NCBI RefSeq assembly: GCF_002811765.1
Contig: NZ_NPDR01000003.1
Span: 434,001 to 498,000 of the forward strand
DNA: 64,000 nt
Direction: 5' to 3'
Source: Leptospira saintgironsiae
GTDB lineage: Bacteria > Spirochaetota > Leptospiria > Leptospirales > Leptospiraceae
The notes beneath the pieces were generated by a model. It searched no databases. It was not told where the DNA came from and saw only the letters and a program-made list of their open reading frames with translations. The translations under genes were made by a program, and so were the position numbers. Shown in pieces: positions 46,737-56,395 of this stretch; position 1 is the first letter of the stretch; each line of letters starts with the position of its first letter.

Positions 46737-49505
46737 TTGACCCAGATAAAAAAACAGGAGACCCTACTCAGAAGTCGAAGTGACGGTTCCTTCTTTTTAG
46801 AAGAAGGTTTGGGGGTCTCCTCTATCTTTGATAGTTTTTTGAGAGAGGCAATCGCACTCACTCACGCTGACTTAGGTGGAATATTTTCTACAACAGAGTC
46901 TTCTAATATACGACAAATCTCCGGTCGTAATGAAAGAGAACTCATCGAAGCTGCACATTGGGCATTCTCTCAATCAGGAAAAGATCTACTTTTAGAAAAA
47001 GGCAAAACACCTCCTTGGGCAAAATCACCTAGCAGTTATCCGCTTTTAGTGGTTCGGTTAAAAGTAGATGATCTTGACTCCAGTCTAAAAGCAAATCGCG
47101 CAAGTTACGCAGTTTTAGTTTTACAGGGTAAAACAACTGCAGATCGTTTTTCTAAAACTGATTTTGAACTTCTTCGTACTACATGTAAAACAGTAGGAAG
47201 ATTATTAAAAGAATCTCATGTATCTGGAGATGCGTCTCTCGTCACTCTTTCCTTGCTTGCTACCACTCAATTGGTCCTAGAAGCCGCGCAAGCAAAAAGA
47301 CAATCAGAACGTTTTGACTTCTTACTCACTGAAGTAATCAGGGTTTCCGGTCTAATCAATTCTTCCTTAGATCTTTCTCAGCTTTTAGAAGCGATCATGC
47401 TTTCTTCTAAGACTGTATTTAGAACGGAAGCATGTAGCGTTCTCCTTTTAGATGAATCCAAAGAATATCTATACTTTCACACGGTACTTGGCGAAAAAAG
47501 TGAGGCAGTCACTAAGATGCAGGTTCCTGTTGGAAAGGGTGTGGCAGGTCTTGTAGTTAGAGAACGTAAACCAATGATCATCAATGACGCTCAAAATGAT
47601 GATCGGGTTTATAAAGAAGTGGATAAGGCTTCTCAATTCACAACACGAAATATTATGGCTGCACCACTCGTTGCAAACGACGAAGTAATTGGTGTAATTG
47701 AAGCGATCAACACAGTAGATAGAGAAAAGTTTACTGGAGAAGATCTAGAACTTTTTTTAAGCTTTTCTGGAACTTCCGCGTTAGCGATCCAAAAGACAGG
47801 ACTTCTTCAAAACTTAGAGAATGCGAACAAGGATCTTCGCAAGAAAGTTTCTGAATTAGAGTCCTTATTTGATTTATCACAAGCAGTTAGTCTTTCTACA
47901 AATAGATTGGGTCTAGTCAGAAAGTCGATCCGGCTCATCATTAGAGAGTTGGATGCAAGTGTTGCTGGTATCTTCTTATACAGCCTTTCTAAAGAGAATT
48001 ATATAAACTGCGCTTATTATGACGGAAAATCTGAAAAGATAGATAGATTTTCAGAAGATGAAATTTCAGGAACTCAGGTTATATCCAGTGTAATAGAAGG
48101 TCTCCCAGTCTTAAAAAGAGATATTTTAGACCAACCGTTCGCCCATGAGTTGGACAGAAGATATTTAAAAGGTTCTTATATTATTGTTCCATTATTCTTA
48201 TCCAGTGGGGAGCCTTACGGGGCCTTGACTGTTGCGGATAGAAAGGATAAACTTTCTTATCAGGATTCGGACTTCCGATTATTGCAAACAATGGCTTCCC
48301 AATTTACAAAGGGATTTGAAGCTTTCCGTCTTAGAACGGAGATGTTGGAGAAAAAAGCGATCCAACAAGAAATGGAAATTACTAGGAAGATCCAACAGAA
48401 TATCCTTCCTTCCGAAAAAGTATTTCATTCCAATTTTGATCTGGGAATTCTATCTGTGCCGGCTAAAGATGTATCCGGAGATTTTTATGATTATTACCAG
48501 TACAGCGACGGTCAGTATTCATTTTTGATCGCAGATGTTTCCGGAAAAAGTTTGCCTGCGGCTCTATTTATGGCGATGAGCTCTTCTATCATTAGAACTC
48601 TTGCTAGAAATCATGATCTAAGTCCTGAAGAAATTTTAAGACAAGGAAATGAGTTAATTTTCGAAGATTCCCATTTCGGAATGTTTGTAACTGCATTCTT
48701 CATACATTATAATCCCTCCTTGTTCACAATTGAATATGCGTCCGCAGGGCATAACGACCAAGTTTGGATCAAAGAAGATGGCTCTTACGAATTATTAAAA
48801 GGCCAGGGGCCTCCACTTGGTGTAATCCCGACTGCAAAATACAAGGGTGGAAATTTTACAGTTAAACCTGGAGATATTTTTGTTCTCTATACTGACGGCG
48901 CGGTAGAAGAAAAAGACGCCCAAGGAAATGAGTTTGGTCTGGAAAGAATGATAGAAGAGATCAAATCCAGAAGACATCTTCCTGCTAGAAAAATTGTGGA
49001 AGAACTCTACGCCACCATTCGCGCCTTCTCCTCAGGAAAAGAACCATTCGATGATTTCACTGTGCTTCTATTGAAGTACAATAACGATTTCCAATTTTTC
49101 AGGACTTTTGATGCAAATACCGGTCAAATTCCTATCTTCAGAGAATTTATATATGATGCGATCAAAGTCAGAAATCTGCCTGATTTTCTGAGGGACGATA
49201 TTCTTTTGGCGGGGGACGAGGCGGCTACAAATATTGTAATGCACGGCTATAAAGATACTCTGCTCAGAAATCCGAAATTCGATTGTAAAATTCGGTTCAC
49301 TGAAGATTCTATCACGATCGTGCTGACCGATTCCGGAAAAGGTTTCGACAGAACGAATGTGAAAGACCCGTCCATAGAGGAAAACCTCACCGGAAAAAGA
49401 AAAGGCGGATTCGGTGTGTACCTAATAGAGACATTAATGGACGTGGTAGATTATAAAATGGAAGAGGGAAGAAACATACTCACCCTCCAGAAATTTTTCC
49501 GCTGA
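46737..49505 (+). CDS. GAF-PP2C (SpoIIE)-HATPase signalling protein
   Basis: A 922-residue soluble protein from TTG 46737, with no clear ribosome site; coupling to the upstream gene is likely. Sensor part: a divergent GAF-like stretch (about 25-155), a clear GAF domain (about 215-355; [13 protein letters not shown]) and another GAF-like domain (about 370-530). A helical linker leads to a SpoIIE-type PP2C phosphatase (about 565-770) with [19 protein letters not shown] start ([13 protein letters not shown]), [26 protein letters not shown] and FDDFTVLLL metal-binding Asp residues. The last 135 residues are an RsbW-type HATPase ([28 protein letters not shown]). It thus joins phosphatase and anti-sigma kinase in one chain. 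The STAS gene follows after 13 bases as its likely substrate. Confidence 0.88.
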   Translation: MTQIKKQETLLRSRSDGSFFLEEGLGVSSIFDSFLREAIALTHADLGGIFSTTESSNIRQISGRNERELIEAAHWAFSQSGKDLLLEKGKTPPWAKSPSSYPLLVVRLKVDDLDSSLKANRASYAVLVLQGKTTADRFSKTDFELLRTTCKTVGRLLKESHVSGDASLVTLSLLATTQLVLEAAQAKRQSERFDFLLTEVIRVSGLINSSLDLSQLLEAIMLSSKTVFRTEACSVLLLDESKEYLYFHTVLGEKSEAVTKMQVPVGKGVAGLVVRERKPMIINDAQNDDRVYKEVDKASQFTTRNIMAAPLVANDEVIGVIEAINTVDREKFTGEDLELFLSFSGTSALAIQKTGLLQNLENANKDLRKKVSELESLFDLSQAVSLSTNRLGLVRKSIRLIIRELDASVAGIFLYSLSKENYINCAYYDGKSEKIDRFSEDEISGTQVISSVIEGLPVLKRDILDQPFAHELDRRYLKGSYIIVPLFLSSGEPYGALTVADRKDKLSYQDSDFRLLQTMASQFTKGFEAFRLRTEMLEKKAIQQEMEITRKIQQNILPSEKVFHSNFDLGILSVPAKDVSGDFYDYYQYSDGQYSFLIADVSGKSLPAALFMAMSSSIIRTLARNHDLSPEEILRQGNELIFEDSHFGMFVTAFFIHYNPSLFTIEYASAGHNDQVWIKEDGSYELLKGQGPPLGVIPTAKYKGGNFTVKPGDIFVLYTDGAVEEKDAQGNEFGLERMIEEIKSRRHLPARKIVEELYATIRAFSSGKEPFDDFTVLLLKYNNDFQFFRTFDANTGQIPIFREFIYDAIKVRNLPDFLRDDILLAGDEAATNIVMHGYKDTLLRNPKFDCKIRFTEDSITIVLTDSGKGFDRTNVKDPSIEENLTGKRKGGFGVYLIETLMDVVDYKMEEGRNILTLQKFFR

Positions 49506-49518
49506 CTACGAGGGCAAA

Positions 49519-49848
49519 ATGGAACTGACGGTAGAAATAAAAGGGAATTCTAGAGTGATCCATCTTATAGGGAATATGGATGTTCATAATACCCATAGGG
49601 TCGAACAGGCGTTCATGGATCATATCCGTAAAGCTACCGAGCCTAATATCGTCTTAGATATGTCCAACGTAGAGTTCGTTTCTTCTGCAGGTTTAAGAGT
49701 TATAGTTGGTTCTTTAAGAGTTTGTAAGGAAAGAGAGATCCAACTCAAACTTGCAGCTTTACGCCCAGCAGTTCGTAAGGTTTTCGAGATCATAGATATG
49801 GATTCCCTTTTTAAGATCTATGATACTGTAGATTCTAGCCTCCAATAA
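49519..49848 (+). CDS. STAS-domain anti-sigma factor antagonist
   Basis: A 109-residue single STAS domain of the RsbV/SpoIIAA type. The loop VLDMSNVEFVSSAGLRVIVG carries Ser55/Ser56, one of which is the expected phosphorylation site. In the family, the unphosphorylated form binds the kinase and frees its partner. It follows the GAF-SpoIIE-HATPase gene by 13 bases, so both opposing activities that act on it are probably in that neighbour. A perfect 12-base palindrome (AAACCGCGGTTT, 49861-49872) follows it. Confidence 0.9.
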   Translation: MELTVEIKGNSRVIHLIGNMDVHNTHRVEQAFMDHIRKATEPNIVLDMSNVEFVSSAGLRVIVGSLRVCKEREIQLKLAALRPAVRKVFEIIDMDSLFKIYDTVDSSLQ

Positions 49849-49914
49849 ATCCTTTTACTTAAACCGCGGTTTTTAGCTTTCCTCCCTGGCCTTTCTCTAA
49901 AAACTGTGTACCGT

Positions 49915-51567
49915 ATGTCGGAACAAGCGTACTCTATAAATAATCCGTTTCAATCTTCTGATCCATCGGAATCCCAACCCGTTTCCAGTATTTACGACGA
50001 TGCCAATGCAATGGGCAAAGAGTTATTGGAGAAACCTCTACAAGGTGGAGGAACGGATAGGATCCTAGTACAACATTCTAAAGGAAGAATGACTGTTTGG
50101 GAAAGGATCAAAGTCCTTACTAATTCAGAACCTAATATTCTCTACCAAAACTGGGGAAAAAATTTAGATGGGGCTTCCTTAATAACAGGTATTTTAAATA
50201 TTAACGGAAGGGACGTAGCAATCTACGGACATGACTTCACTCTTAGAGCGGGGTCCATGGATGCTACGAACGGAAACAAACTCGCAAGACTTATCTATAT
50301 GGCAGGGGAACATGGTATTCCTCTGATCGGTATGAACGACTCTGCAGGTGCATATGTTCCTGCTGGGGTTGGTGGTCTGGACGGATACTCCGAAGCATTC
50401 ACCGCGCTCAGAAAAATCAGCGGTGTAGTTCCAAGCTTGATGTTAATGTTTGGATTTAACGCGGGTGGTGGAGCTTATCTTCCGAGACAAGGTTCCTTTA
50501 TGATCCAACCGGAGAATACATTCTTCGGATTGACCGGGCCTGGAGTTGTTAAATCAGTTTTAGGTGAGGATATTAGCGCTGATGATCTGGGAGGACCAAA
50601 AGTCCACGGACAAAGCGGTGTAGTTGACTTAGTAACTAATGACGAGTTAGGAGCTTTAAGAACAGCACTCAGACTTCTATCCTATCTTCCTGATAATAGT
50701 TCAAGTGCAGCACCTTTCCATCCAACTTCAGATCCTACTGATAGATTTATCTACGAAGAAGAGATCTTATTCAAAAAAACATTCAATTCTCCTACAGGGA
50801 TGAATACGCCATTTGATATCACATTATATATTCAGAATATTTGTGATCATGGTCAGTATTTCGAGATCCAACCTCAAAGATCCAGAAACCTGGTTACTGC
50901 ATTCGGTAGATTGGGTGGACATGTGGTGGGATTTGTTGCGAATAACTCTGCAGTTTCTTCCGGTCAGATAGATATCGGTGCGGCAAGAAAAGGTACAAGA
51001 TTTATCCGTTTCTGTAACGTGTATAATATTCCTTTAGTATTCTTAGAAGATACTACTGGTTTCTTACCTGGAAAAGAGCAGGAACAAAACGGTATCGTTT
51101 TAGAAGGAAGAAAACTTTTAGATTCGATCATCGATATCCGCACTCCAAGATTAACCCTTATCATCAGAAACGCATTCGGTGGAGCTTACGCAAGTTTTAA
51201 CTCTTACCATACTGGTGCGGACATGGTATTTGCACTTCCTACTGCAAGGATTGCGGTAATGGGACCTGCAGGTAAGGATTACGTTTACAAAGACGAAATC
51301 ACTGCTATCCAAAAAGAATATAAGGAAAATCTGAAGAATGGTGCATCTGAAAAAGATGCTGCAGCAGCCAGGGACAAAAAACTTCAAGTTCTCTCTCAGA
51401 AATATGAGAAAGAACTCATGAATCCTAAGGAAGCATTGTCTTTAGGTTCTGTTTCCAGGATTGTTCTTCCGGGAACCACCAGAAACATCCTATTCAAAAA
51501 TTTAGATTATTTAATCCGACACTACAAACCTGGACCAATGTCCGGACCTCAAAGGGAATTCGAGTAA
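49915..51567 (+). CDS. acyl-CoA carboxylase, carboxyltransferase (beta) subunit
   Basis: A 550-residue protein from ATG 49915 (GTG 49906 is possible). Two crotonase-like halves are seen, as in PccB/AccD5. The first half has [18 protein letters not shown] and [13 protein letters not shown], then [15 protein letters not shown]. The second has [15 protein letters not shown] and [18 protein letters not shown], then [13 protein letters not shown]. It transfers CO2 from biotin to acetyl-, propionyl- or another acyl-CoA; the pocket residues cannot be judged by eye. The alpha subunit gene begins six bases later. Similar pairs feed fatty acid synthesis or propionate use. Confidence 0.88.
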   Translation: MSEQAYSINNPFQSSDPSESQPVSSIYDDANAMGKELLEKPLQGGGTDRILVQHSKGRMTVWERIKVLTNSEPNILYQNWGKNLDGASLITGILNINGRDVAIYGHDFTLRAGSMDATNGNKLARLIYMAGEHGIPLIGMNDSAGAYVPAGVGGLDGYSEAFTALRKISGVVPSLMLMFGFNAGGGAYLPRQGSFMIQPENTFFGLTGPGVVKSVLGEDISADDLGGPKVHGQSGVVDLVTNDELGALRTALRLLSYLPDNSSSAAPFHPTSDPTDRFIYEEEILFKKTFNSPTGMNTPFDITLYIQNICDHGQYFEIQPQRSRNLVTAFGRLGGHVVGFVANNSAVSSGQIDIGAARKGTRFIRFCNVYNIPLVFLEDTTGFLPGKEQEQNGIVLEGRKLLDSIIDIRTPRLTLIIRNAFGGAYASFNSYHTGADMVFALPTARIAVMGPAGKDYVYKDEITAIQKEYKENLKNGASEKDAAAARDKKLQVLSQKYEKELMNPKEALSLGSVSRIVLPGTTRNILFKNLDYLIRHYKPGPMSGPQREFE

Positions 51568-51573
51568 ACTCAG

Positions 51574-54315
51574 ATGATCGACTACCAAAATCGGCGCATT
51601 ACATTTCGCGAATCTACTTCTCCTTGGATCCATTCTTTCTCCTTAGAGACGATCAAATGTTTGATCGTTTGCCGAGGACCAGTTCGAAAAGAGGCAATGG
51701 AAATTTTCGACCAGATCGGGATCAGAGAATACGGTATCTTACTTTCAGAAAAAGATTCAGTTGTTTATCCAATGGCACTCGCTCCGGAACTTAGAGATTT
51801 TAGATTCCCTTCTAATATCCACAGAGTTCCTGATTATATGGGAGCAGGTGCAGAAGAAAAAGCTGCAAGGATCAAACAAATCATCCAAATCGCAAAAGAT
51901 AATGGATACACTCATATCTTTGCCGGTTACGGATTTATGGCAGAAGATTCCGAGTTCATCGAGGCAATCGAAGAAAGCGGAATTACCTTTATGGGACCTT
52001 CTTCCCATGTAGCTCACCAAGCAGGATCTAAGGACGAGGCAAAAAAACTCGCACGTAAACTGAATGTTTCCGTAACTCCAGGTGTGGACACAATATCAGC
52101 AACTTGCCTTCTTAAAAAAGCAAAAGACGAAAAAGCGTTAGTTGCACTTGCGAAAGAAAAGGGACTAAACTACACTTACGATTCTTCCATTTCTATTGAA
52201 GAAAATGCAGAGGCATTATTATATGCTGGTTACGAGAAAATCGTAGAATTAGTAACTATTCCTGAATTGCAAGCTCAGGCAGAAATTGAAACTGCTGAAA
52301 TCTGGAAAAAATATCCAAGCAACCGTATTCGTTTTAAATACGTAGGCGGTGGTGGTGGAAAAGGCCAAAGGGTAGTTTCCAAACCGGAAGAAGTAAAAAC
52401 TGCAGTACAAGAAATATTATCAGAATCTAAAGTAACTGCTCCGGGTTCTAACAGAAACTTTTTGATAGAATTAAATATCGAAAAGACCAGACACAACGAG
52501 ATCCAGTTGATCGGTAACGGAGAATGGTGTTTGGCTTTAGGTGGAAGGGACTGTTCGGTTCAGATGCACGAGCAAAAACTTCTTGAGATCTCTCTTACTC
52601 AGGAACTTCTACAAAACGAAATCGCTATTCTAGAAAAAACATCTCCTAAAAAAGCAGAGATCATGAAGGCAGACCTTCAAGTCCTCAAAGAAATGGAAGA
52701 GCAATCCGAAAGATTCGGAGAAGCAGTCTCTTTAAATAGTGTTTCCACCTTCGAGTTGATTGTAGAAGGGACCAATCACTTCTTCATGGAGATGAATACC
52801 AGGATCCAAGTAGAACATAGAGTTACAGAAATGGTTTACTCTTTGAAGTTCACTAATCCTGAAAACAAATCTGAATTCTTTATCGTAGACAGCTTGATCG
52901 AGGCTATGGCACTTATTGCTCTTCACGGAAAAAGACTGCCTAAGCCAGAACGTGTAGTTAGAAATATTTCTGGTGCAGAAGTTCGTATCAACGCGACCAA
53001 TAAGGCGATCCAACCTCATGCCGGTGGTGTCATCTTAAATTGGTCCAAACCTTTACCGGAAGAGATCAGAGATGACCAAGGAATTTCCGTTAGAAATCCT
53101 GATACTGGTTTATTCGTACATTATAAAGTAGCTGGTGCTTACGATTCAAACATCGCACTTTTGATCACCTACGGAACTAGTAGAGAAGACAACCTTCGTA
53201 AACTTGGAAATATTCTTAGAAAGACCGAGCTTAGAGGTCAGGATCTACAGACCAACTTACTTGTTCATTATGGTCTAATCCATTGGATCTTAGGAAAAGA
53301 TCCTTTATTCAAACCTTCTACAGCTTTTATGATCTCTTATCTTGCTGCGGTGGGCGCTCTCGAGAGCCTAGGCAAGGATATTGATTTAGAGGTTGCTTGG
53401 ACAAAAGTTCTTTCTAATGCTCCAGCAGAAGGGAAGAAGGTTCTATCTCGCAAACTTACCCTGATCACAAGACCTCTTGCCGAACTACTTGCAGACGCTC
53501 ATGTTTTAGCAGGATTTTTAGGGTATCATGAGAATGTTTCCTGGAAAATTGAAAAAGATCAAGTGGTTTGGGTCCGAAATCCAATCTATATTCTTTCTGA
53601 CCTTTACTATTATCTGCATATGGAAGGTGAATTACATCAATCTCCTTCTGAACAGATTTGGGATCATGACCAACAAGTTTTACAATCTGCATTAGCATTT
53701 TATAAAGAACTAGAAAAACTAACCGGCAAAAAAGCTGATTCTGCAGATTGGGATTCCGTATTTGCGGGAAAAGCTCCTGCCGGTGTTGACGCATCTGTTT
53801 GGGCAAATGCTATCTCTTCTCACAAGGGATTCCAAATCGGATTGGAATTACTTAAAATCATTCCGAACCTTGGAAACAAATCAGGTTTCTATAAACTTGG
53901 CGTGGATGAGAACTTAGAACCAGTAATCCCTGAAGAATTTAAGAAGGCAGATACAAGAGACGCATTCATTAAATTTTTGGCACCTGCTCCTAAGGCAAGT
54001 TCGGATGAGATCGTTTCTCCAATGGGTGGAATGTTCTACTCTAAGGAAGCTCCTGATCTTCCAGCAATGGTGAATGAAGGTGAACACTTCAAAGCGGGCC
54101 AACCTCTGTTTATCGTAGAAGTAATGAAAATGTTCAATAAGATCACCGCTCCATTCTCTGGAACTATCAAGAATGTAGTATTGAAAGACAGTGATGGAAA
54201 GATCATCCAAAAAGGTCAGACTATCTTTAAGATCGTTCCAGACGAGGTCGTTAAGATCGAAACTCCGGAAGAGATCCAAGATAGAAAGAATAAGGTGACT
54301 TTTTCACTTCTATAA
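51574..54315 (+). CDS. acyl-CoA carboxylase, biotin carboxylase/biotin carrier (alpha) subunit
   Basis: A 913-residue protein. The biotin carboxylase part has the Gly-rich ATP loop KYVGGGGGKGQRVV (about 255-268) and the EMNTRIQVEHRVTEM active-site strand (about 407-421). The C-terminal biotinyl domain (about 805-890) carries the biotinylated Lys in EVMKM. Typical alpha subunits have about 660 residues. The extra length includes a charged helical insert (about 340-390) inside the carboxylase domain and a long helical middle (about 600-800). The family carboxylates biotin with ATP and bicarbonate. The gene is six bases after the beta subunit and ends before a strong hairpin shared with cheB. 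Confidence 0.88.
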   Translation: MIDYQNRRITFRESTSPWIHSFSLETIKCLIVCRGPVRKEAMEIFDQIGIREYGILLSEKDSVVYPMALAPELRDFRFPSNIHRVPDYMGAGAEEKAARIKQIIQIAKDNGYTHIFAGYGFMAEDSEFIEAIEESGITFMGPSSHVAHQAGSKDEAKKLARKLNVSVTPGVDTISATCLLKKAKDEKALVALAKEKGLNYTYDSSISIEENAEALLYAGYEKIVELVTIPELQAQAEIETAEIWKKYPSNRIRFKYVGGGGGKGQRVVSKPEEVKTAVQEILSESKVTAPGSNRNFLIELNIEKTRHNEIQLIGNGEWCLALGGRDCSVQMHEQKLLEISLTQELLQNEIAILEKTSPKKAEIMKADLQVLKEMEEQSERFGEAVSLNSVSTFELIVEGTNHFFMEMNTRIQVEHRVTEMVYSLKFTNPENKSEFFIVDSLIEAMALIALHGKRLPKPERVVRNISGAEVRINATNKAIQPHAGGVILNWSKPLPEEIRDDQGISVRNPDTGLFVHYKVAGAYDSNIALLITYGTSREDNLRKLGNILRKTELRGQDLQTNLLVHYGLIHWILGKDPLFKPSTAFMISYLAAVGALESLGKDIDLEVAWTKVLSNAPAEGKKVLSRKLTLITRPLAELLADAHVLAGFLGYHENVSWKIEKDQVVWVRNPIYILSDLYYYLHMEGELHQSPSEQIWDHDQQVLQSALAFYKELEKLTGKKADSADWDSVFAGKAPAGVDASVWANAISSHKGFQIGLELLKIIPNLGNKSGFYKLGVDENLEPVIPEEFKKADTRDAFIKFLAPAPKASSDEIVSPMGGMFYSKEAPDLPAMVNEGEHFKAGQPLFIVEVMKMFNKITAPFSGTIKNVVLKDSDGKIIQKGQTIFKIVPDEVVKIETPEEIQDRKNKVTFSLL

Positions 54316-54330
54316 AGTTTCAAACCTCTA

Positions 54331-54364
54331 AGATTCTCGCCTAGGTATTAACCGGCGAGAATCT
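54331..54364. terminator. perfect 11-base stem-loop between convergent carboxylase and cheB genes
   Basis: AGATTCTCGCC (54331-54341) and GGCGAGAATCT (54354-54364) pair fully, with a 12-base loop. The right arm lies in the last codons of cheB. There is no T-run on either side, so termination may be bidirectional but incomplete. Confidence 0.6.
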
Positions 54365-55376
54365 CGGAAGGAACATCTCCTAAGGAAAGTATCTTTTCCG
54401 CAGCTCCTCTTTCTATCGCTTCTCTTGGCATTCCAAATACAACAGAACTTGCTTCATCTTGTGCAATTGTTCTTCCGCCTGCTTGCCTAATTTCTAATAG
54501 TCCAGCGGCACCATCTGATCCCATACCTGTAAGTAAAAATGCTTTTGCGTTACGTCCTACATGTTTTGCGACTGAATGGAATAATACATCCACAGAGGGC
54601 CTATGACGATTTACGAGTGGTCCATCTGATATCCTGACTATAAATTGAGCTCCACTTCCAACTACTTCCATATGTCTATTTCCTGGAGCGATAAGAGCGG
54701 TCCCTTCTTGTATCCGATCTCCGTCTTTTGCTTCTCTTACAGTAATTTTGCAGATCTTATCTAAACGATTTGCAAATGCCTCCGTAAATTTTTCAGGCAT
54801 ATGTTGTACGATCACAATTCCGGGGCTATTTGCAGGAAGAGAAGTCAGAATATCCTCTAATGCTATTGTTCCACCTGTCGAAGTTCCAATTGCTACGATC
54901 CTATCAGTCGTTGCAATTTTTGTAAAATCAAGACCATTCGTTTTGGGAGAAGGAGCTGAAATTTGATGTTTCAGTTTGGAAATGGATGCTGAACGAATAC
55001 ATTCTCCCAAATAAACAGCAGAATCTTCTAAAAAATCTTTTAGACCAATTTTAGGTTTGGTCACAATTCCGACTGCGCCTTCTTTCAAAGCAACCCATGC
55101 TGTCTCAGAAGATTCTTCTGCAAGAGAAGAACAGATCAACACAGGAGTAGGGTGGGTATGCATGATCTTTTTTAAAAAACTGATCCCATCCATCCTTGGC
55201 ATTTCAATATCCAGAACGATTACGTCAGGCCATCTTTCTGACTTTCCTAATTTCTCTAAAGCAAACACAGGATCAGGAGAAGATCCAATCACTTTTATAT
55301 CAGAATTCATTTCAAGGACTTGTTTGAGTACGGATCGGACTACTGCGGAATCATCTATAATATATACGTATATCAT
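54348..55376 (-). CDS. cheB: chemotaxis methylesterase/deamidase response regulator
   Basis: A 342-residue CheB with a receiver domain (about 1-125; IIDDSAVV, phosphoacceptor in VIVLDIEMPRMDG) and a methylesterase domain (about 150-340) that has the triad in GTSTGG (Ser), VQHMPEKF (His) and MGSDGAAG (Asp). It removes methyl groups from, and deamidates, chemoreceptors for adaptation. It is the last gene of the minus-strand che cluster, six bases after cheD. Confidence 0.96.
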   Translation of the reverse strand: MIYVYIIDDSAVVRSVLKQVLEMNSDIKVIGSSPDPVFALEKLGKSERWPDVIVLDIEMPRMDGISFLKKIMHTHPTPVLICSSLAEESSETAWVALKEGAVGIVTKPKIGLKDFLEDSAVYLGECIRSASISKLKHQISAPSPKTNGLDFTKIATTDRIVAIGTSTGGTIALEDILTSLPANSPGIVIVQHMPEKFTEAFANRLDKICKITVREAKDGDRIQEGTALIAPGNRHMEVVGSGAQFIVRISDGPLVNRHRPSVDVLFHSVAKHVGRNAKAFLLTGMGSDGAAGLLEIRQAGGRTIAQDEASSVVFGMPREAIERGAAEKILSLGDVPSEILAG

Positions 55377-55382
55377 GTTTTA

Positions 55383-55874
55383 TTAATTTTTAGGATTTTC
55401 CATATAAACTTCCCCGTCCCAAAGAGAAAAATATATTTTCCGGTGGGATTTACCCCCGGTATTAGAAGCGGTCAGATCTATATTTGCTTTACGGACCAAA
55501 TCCAAGACAGACTCCACATTTTTTTCGCCTATTTCGACGATCTTTTTTACTTCTTCTAATTTGTCTTCTTCCGGAGAAAACATAGAAGCTCCTCCAAATA
55601 TTTTGCAAACAAATCTGCCTGGTCTTTCTCCCAGCTTTTGGAATTGTTTTAGGAAACTTTCTAAAGCATCATCTGCATATTTTGGATGAGGTTCTGGAAC
55701 GTTAGAAGGTCTTTTAGGGAGCATGATATGAGCCATTCCTCCAACCTTAGAATAAGGATGCCAAAAACATAATGCGACACATGAACCTAAGAGTGTGCGG
55801 ATCCTTGTACCATTTTCTCCCCAATAAAAACCTCCTGGTTGGAGAAAAATGTCCTTAACTATCTCGGGTTCCAT
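55383..55874 (-). CDS. cheD: chemoreceptor glutamine deamidase
   Basis: A 163-residue CheD. The catalytic Cys and His are in LLGSCVALCFW and GGMAHIMLP, with the Thr in the T-x-L-G-S-C loop. A C-terminal beta part includes ASNTGGKSHRKIYF. It deamidates receptor Gln residues and, where CheC exists, interacts with it; no cheC is in the window. The gene lies between cheW and cheB with gaps of two and eight bases. Confidence 0.94.
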   Translation of the reverse strand: MEPEIVKDIFLQPGGFYWGENGTRIRTLLGSCVALCFWHPYSKVGGMAHIMLPKRPSNVPEPHPKYADDALESFLKQFQKLGERPGRFVCKIFGGASMFSPEEDKLEEVKKIVEIGEKNVESVLDLVRKANIDLTASNTGGKSHRKIYFSLWDGEVYMENPKN

Positions 55875-55876
55875 TT

Positions 55877-56386
55877 TTAACCCGCGGAGACTGCGTTAGC
55901 CGCTTCTTCTTTGGTTTCCTCCAATGCGGTCAATTCTTCTACAGTTAACAAGCGGAGAAGGTTTAGTAATAGAATAAATCCACTCGCTTGCCTTGCCATT
56001 CCTGCCAAAAAATCCACGCGTATCCTGGATCCAAATGTAGGAGGAGGTTCAATTTCAGAAGAAGGTATACTCAATACTTCATATACAGCCTCCACGATAA
56101 GACCTATATCCATCCTAGCTCCGTTTATTGATTCAGGAACTTCCACGATCACTATACAGGTTCTTTTGTCCGGCGAATGTTTTTTTCTGAAAAACTTATC
56201 ACATACATCCAAAACTGGGACTACATTTCCTCTTAGATTGATTACCCCCGGAATAAAAGAGGGCATCATTGGAACAGTAGTCACATGAGTGTATTCTAAG
56301 ATCTCTTTTACGTTCAGAAGCCCTATTCCGAAAGTTTCCTCTCCGATCTTGAAGGTCAAATACTGGTTGTCTTCGAAAGTGCTCAC
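55877..56386 (-). CDS. cheW: chemotaxis coupling protein CheW
   Basis: A 169-residue CheW domain (YLTFKIGEETFGIGLLNVKEIL, then PSFIPGVINLRGNVVPVLDV with the Arg of the conserved NLRG motif). A C-terminal acidic helix (ELTALEETKEEAANAVSAG) is a small extension. It links the receptor to CheA. It follows the MCP gene by nine bases. Confidence 0.95.
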   Translation of the reverse strand: MSTFEDNQYLTFKIGEETFGIGLLNVKEILEYTHVTTVPMMPSFIPGVINLRGNVVPVLDVCDKFFRKKHSPDKRTCIVIVEVPESINGARMDIGLIVEAVYEVLSIPSSEIEPPPTFGSRIRVDFLAGMARQASGFILLLNLLRLLTVEELTALEETKEEAANAVSAG

Positions 56387-56395
56387 TGTCAGACC

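Noticed and set aside
49861..49872. Palindrome AAACCGCGGTTT as terminator of the STAS gene
   Set aside because: It has no loop to form a stable hairpin, and the T-run is short. It could be an operator but has no further support.
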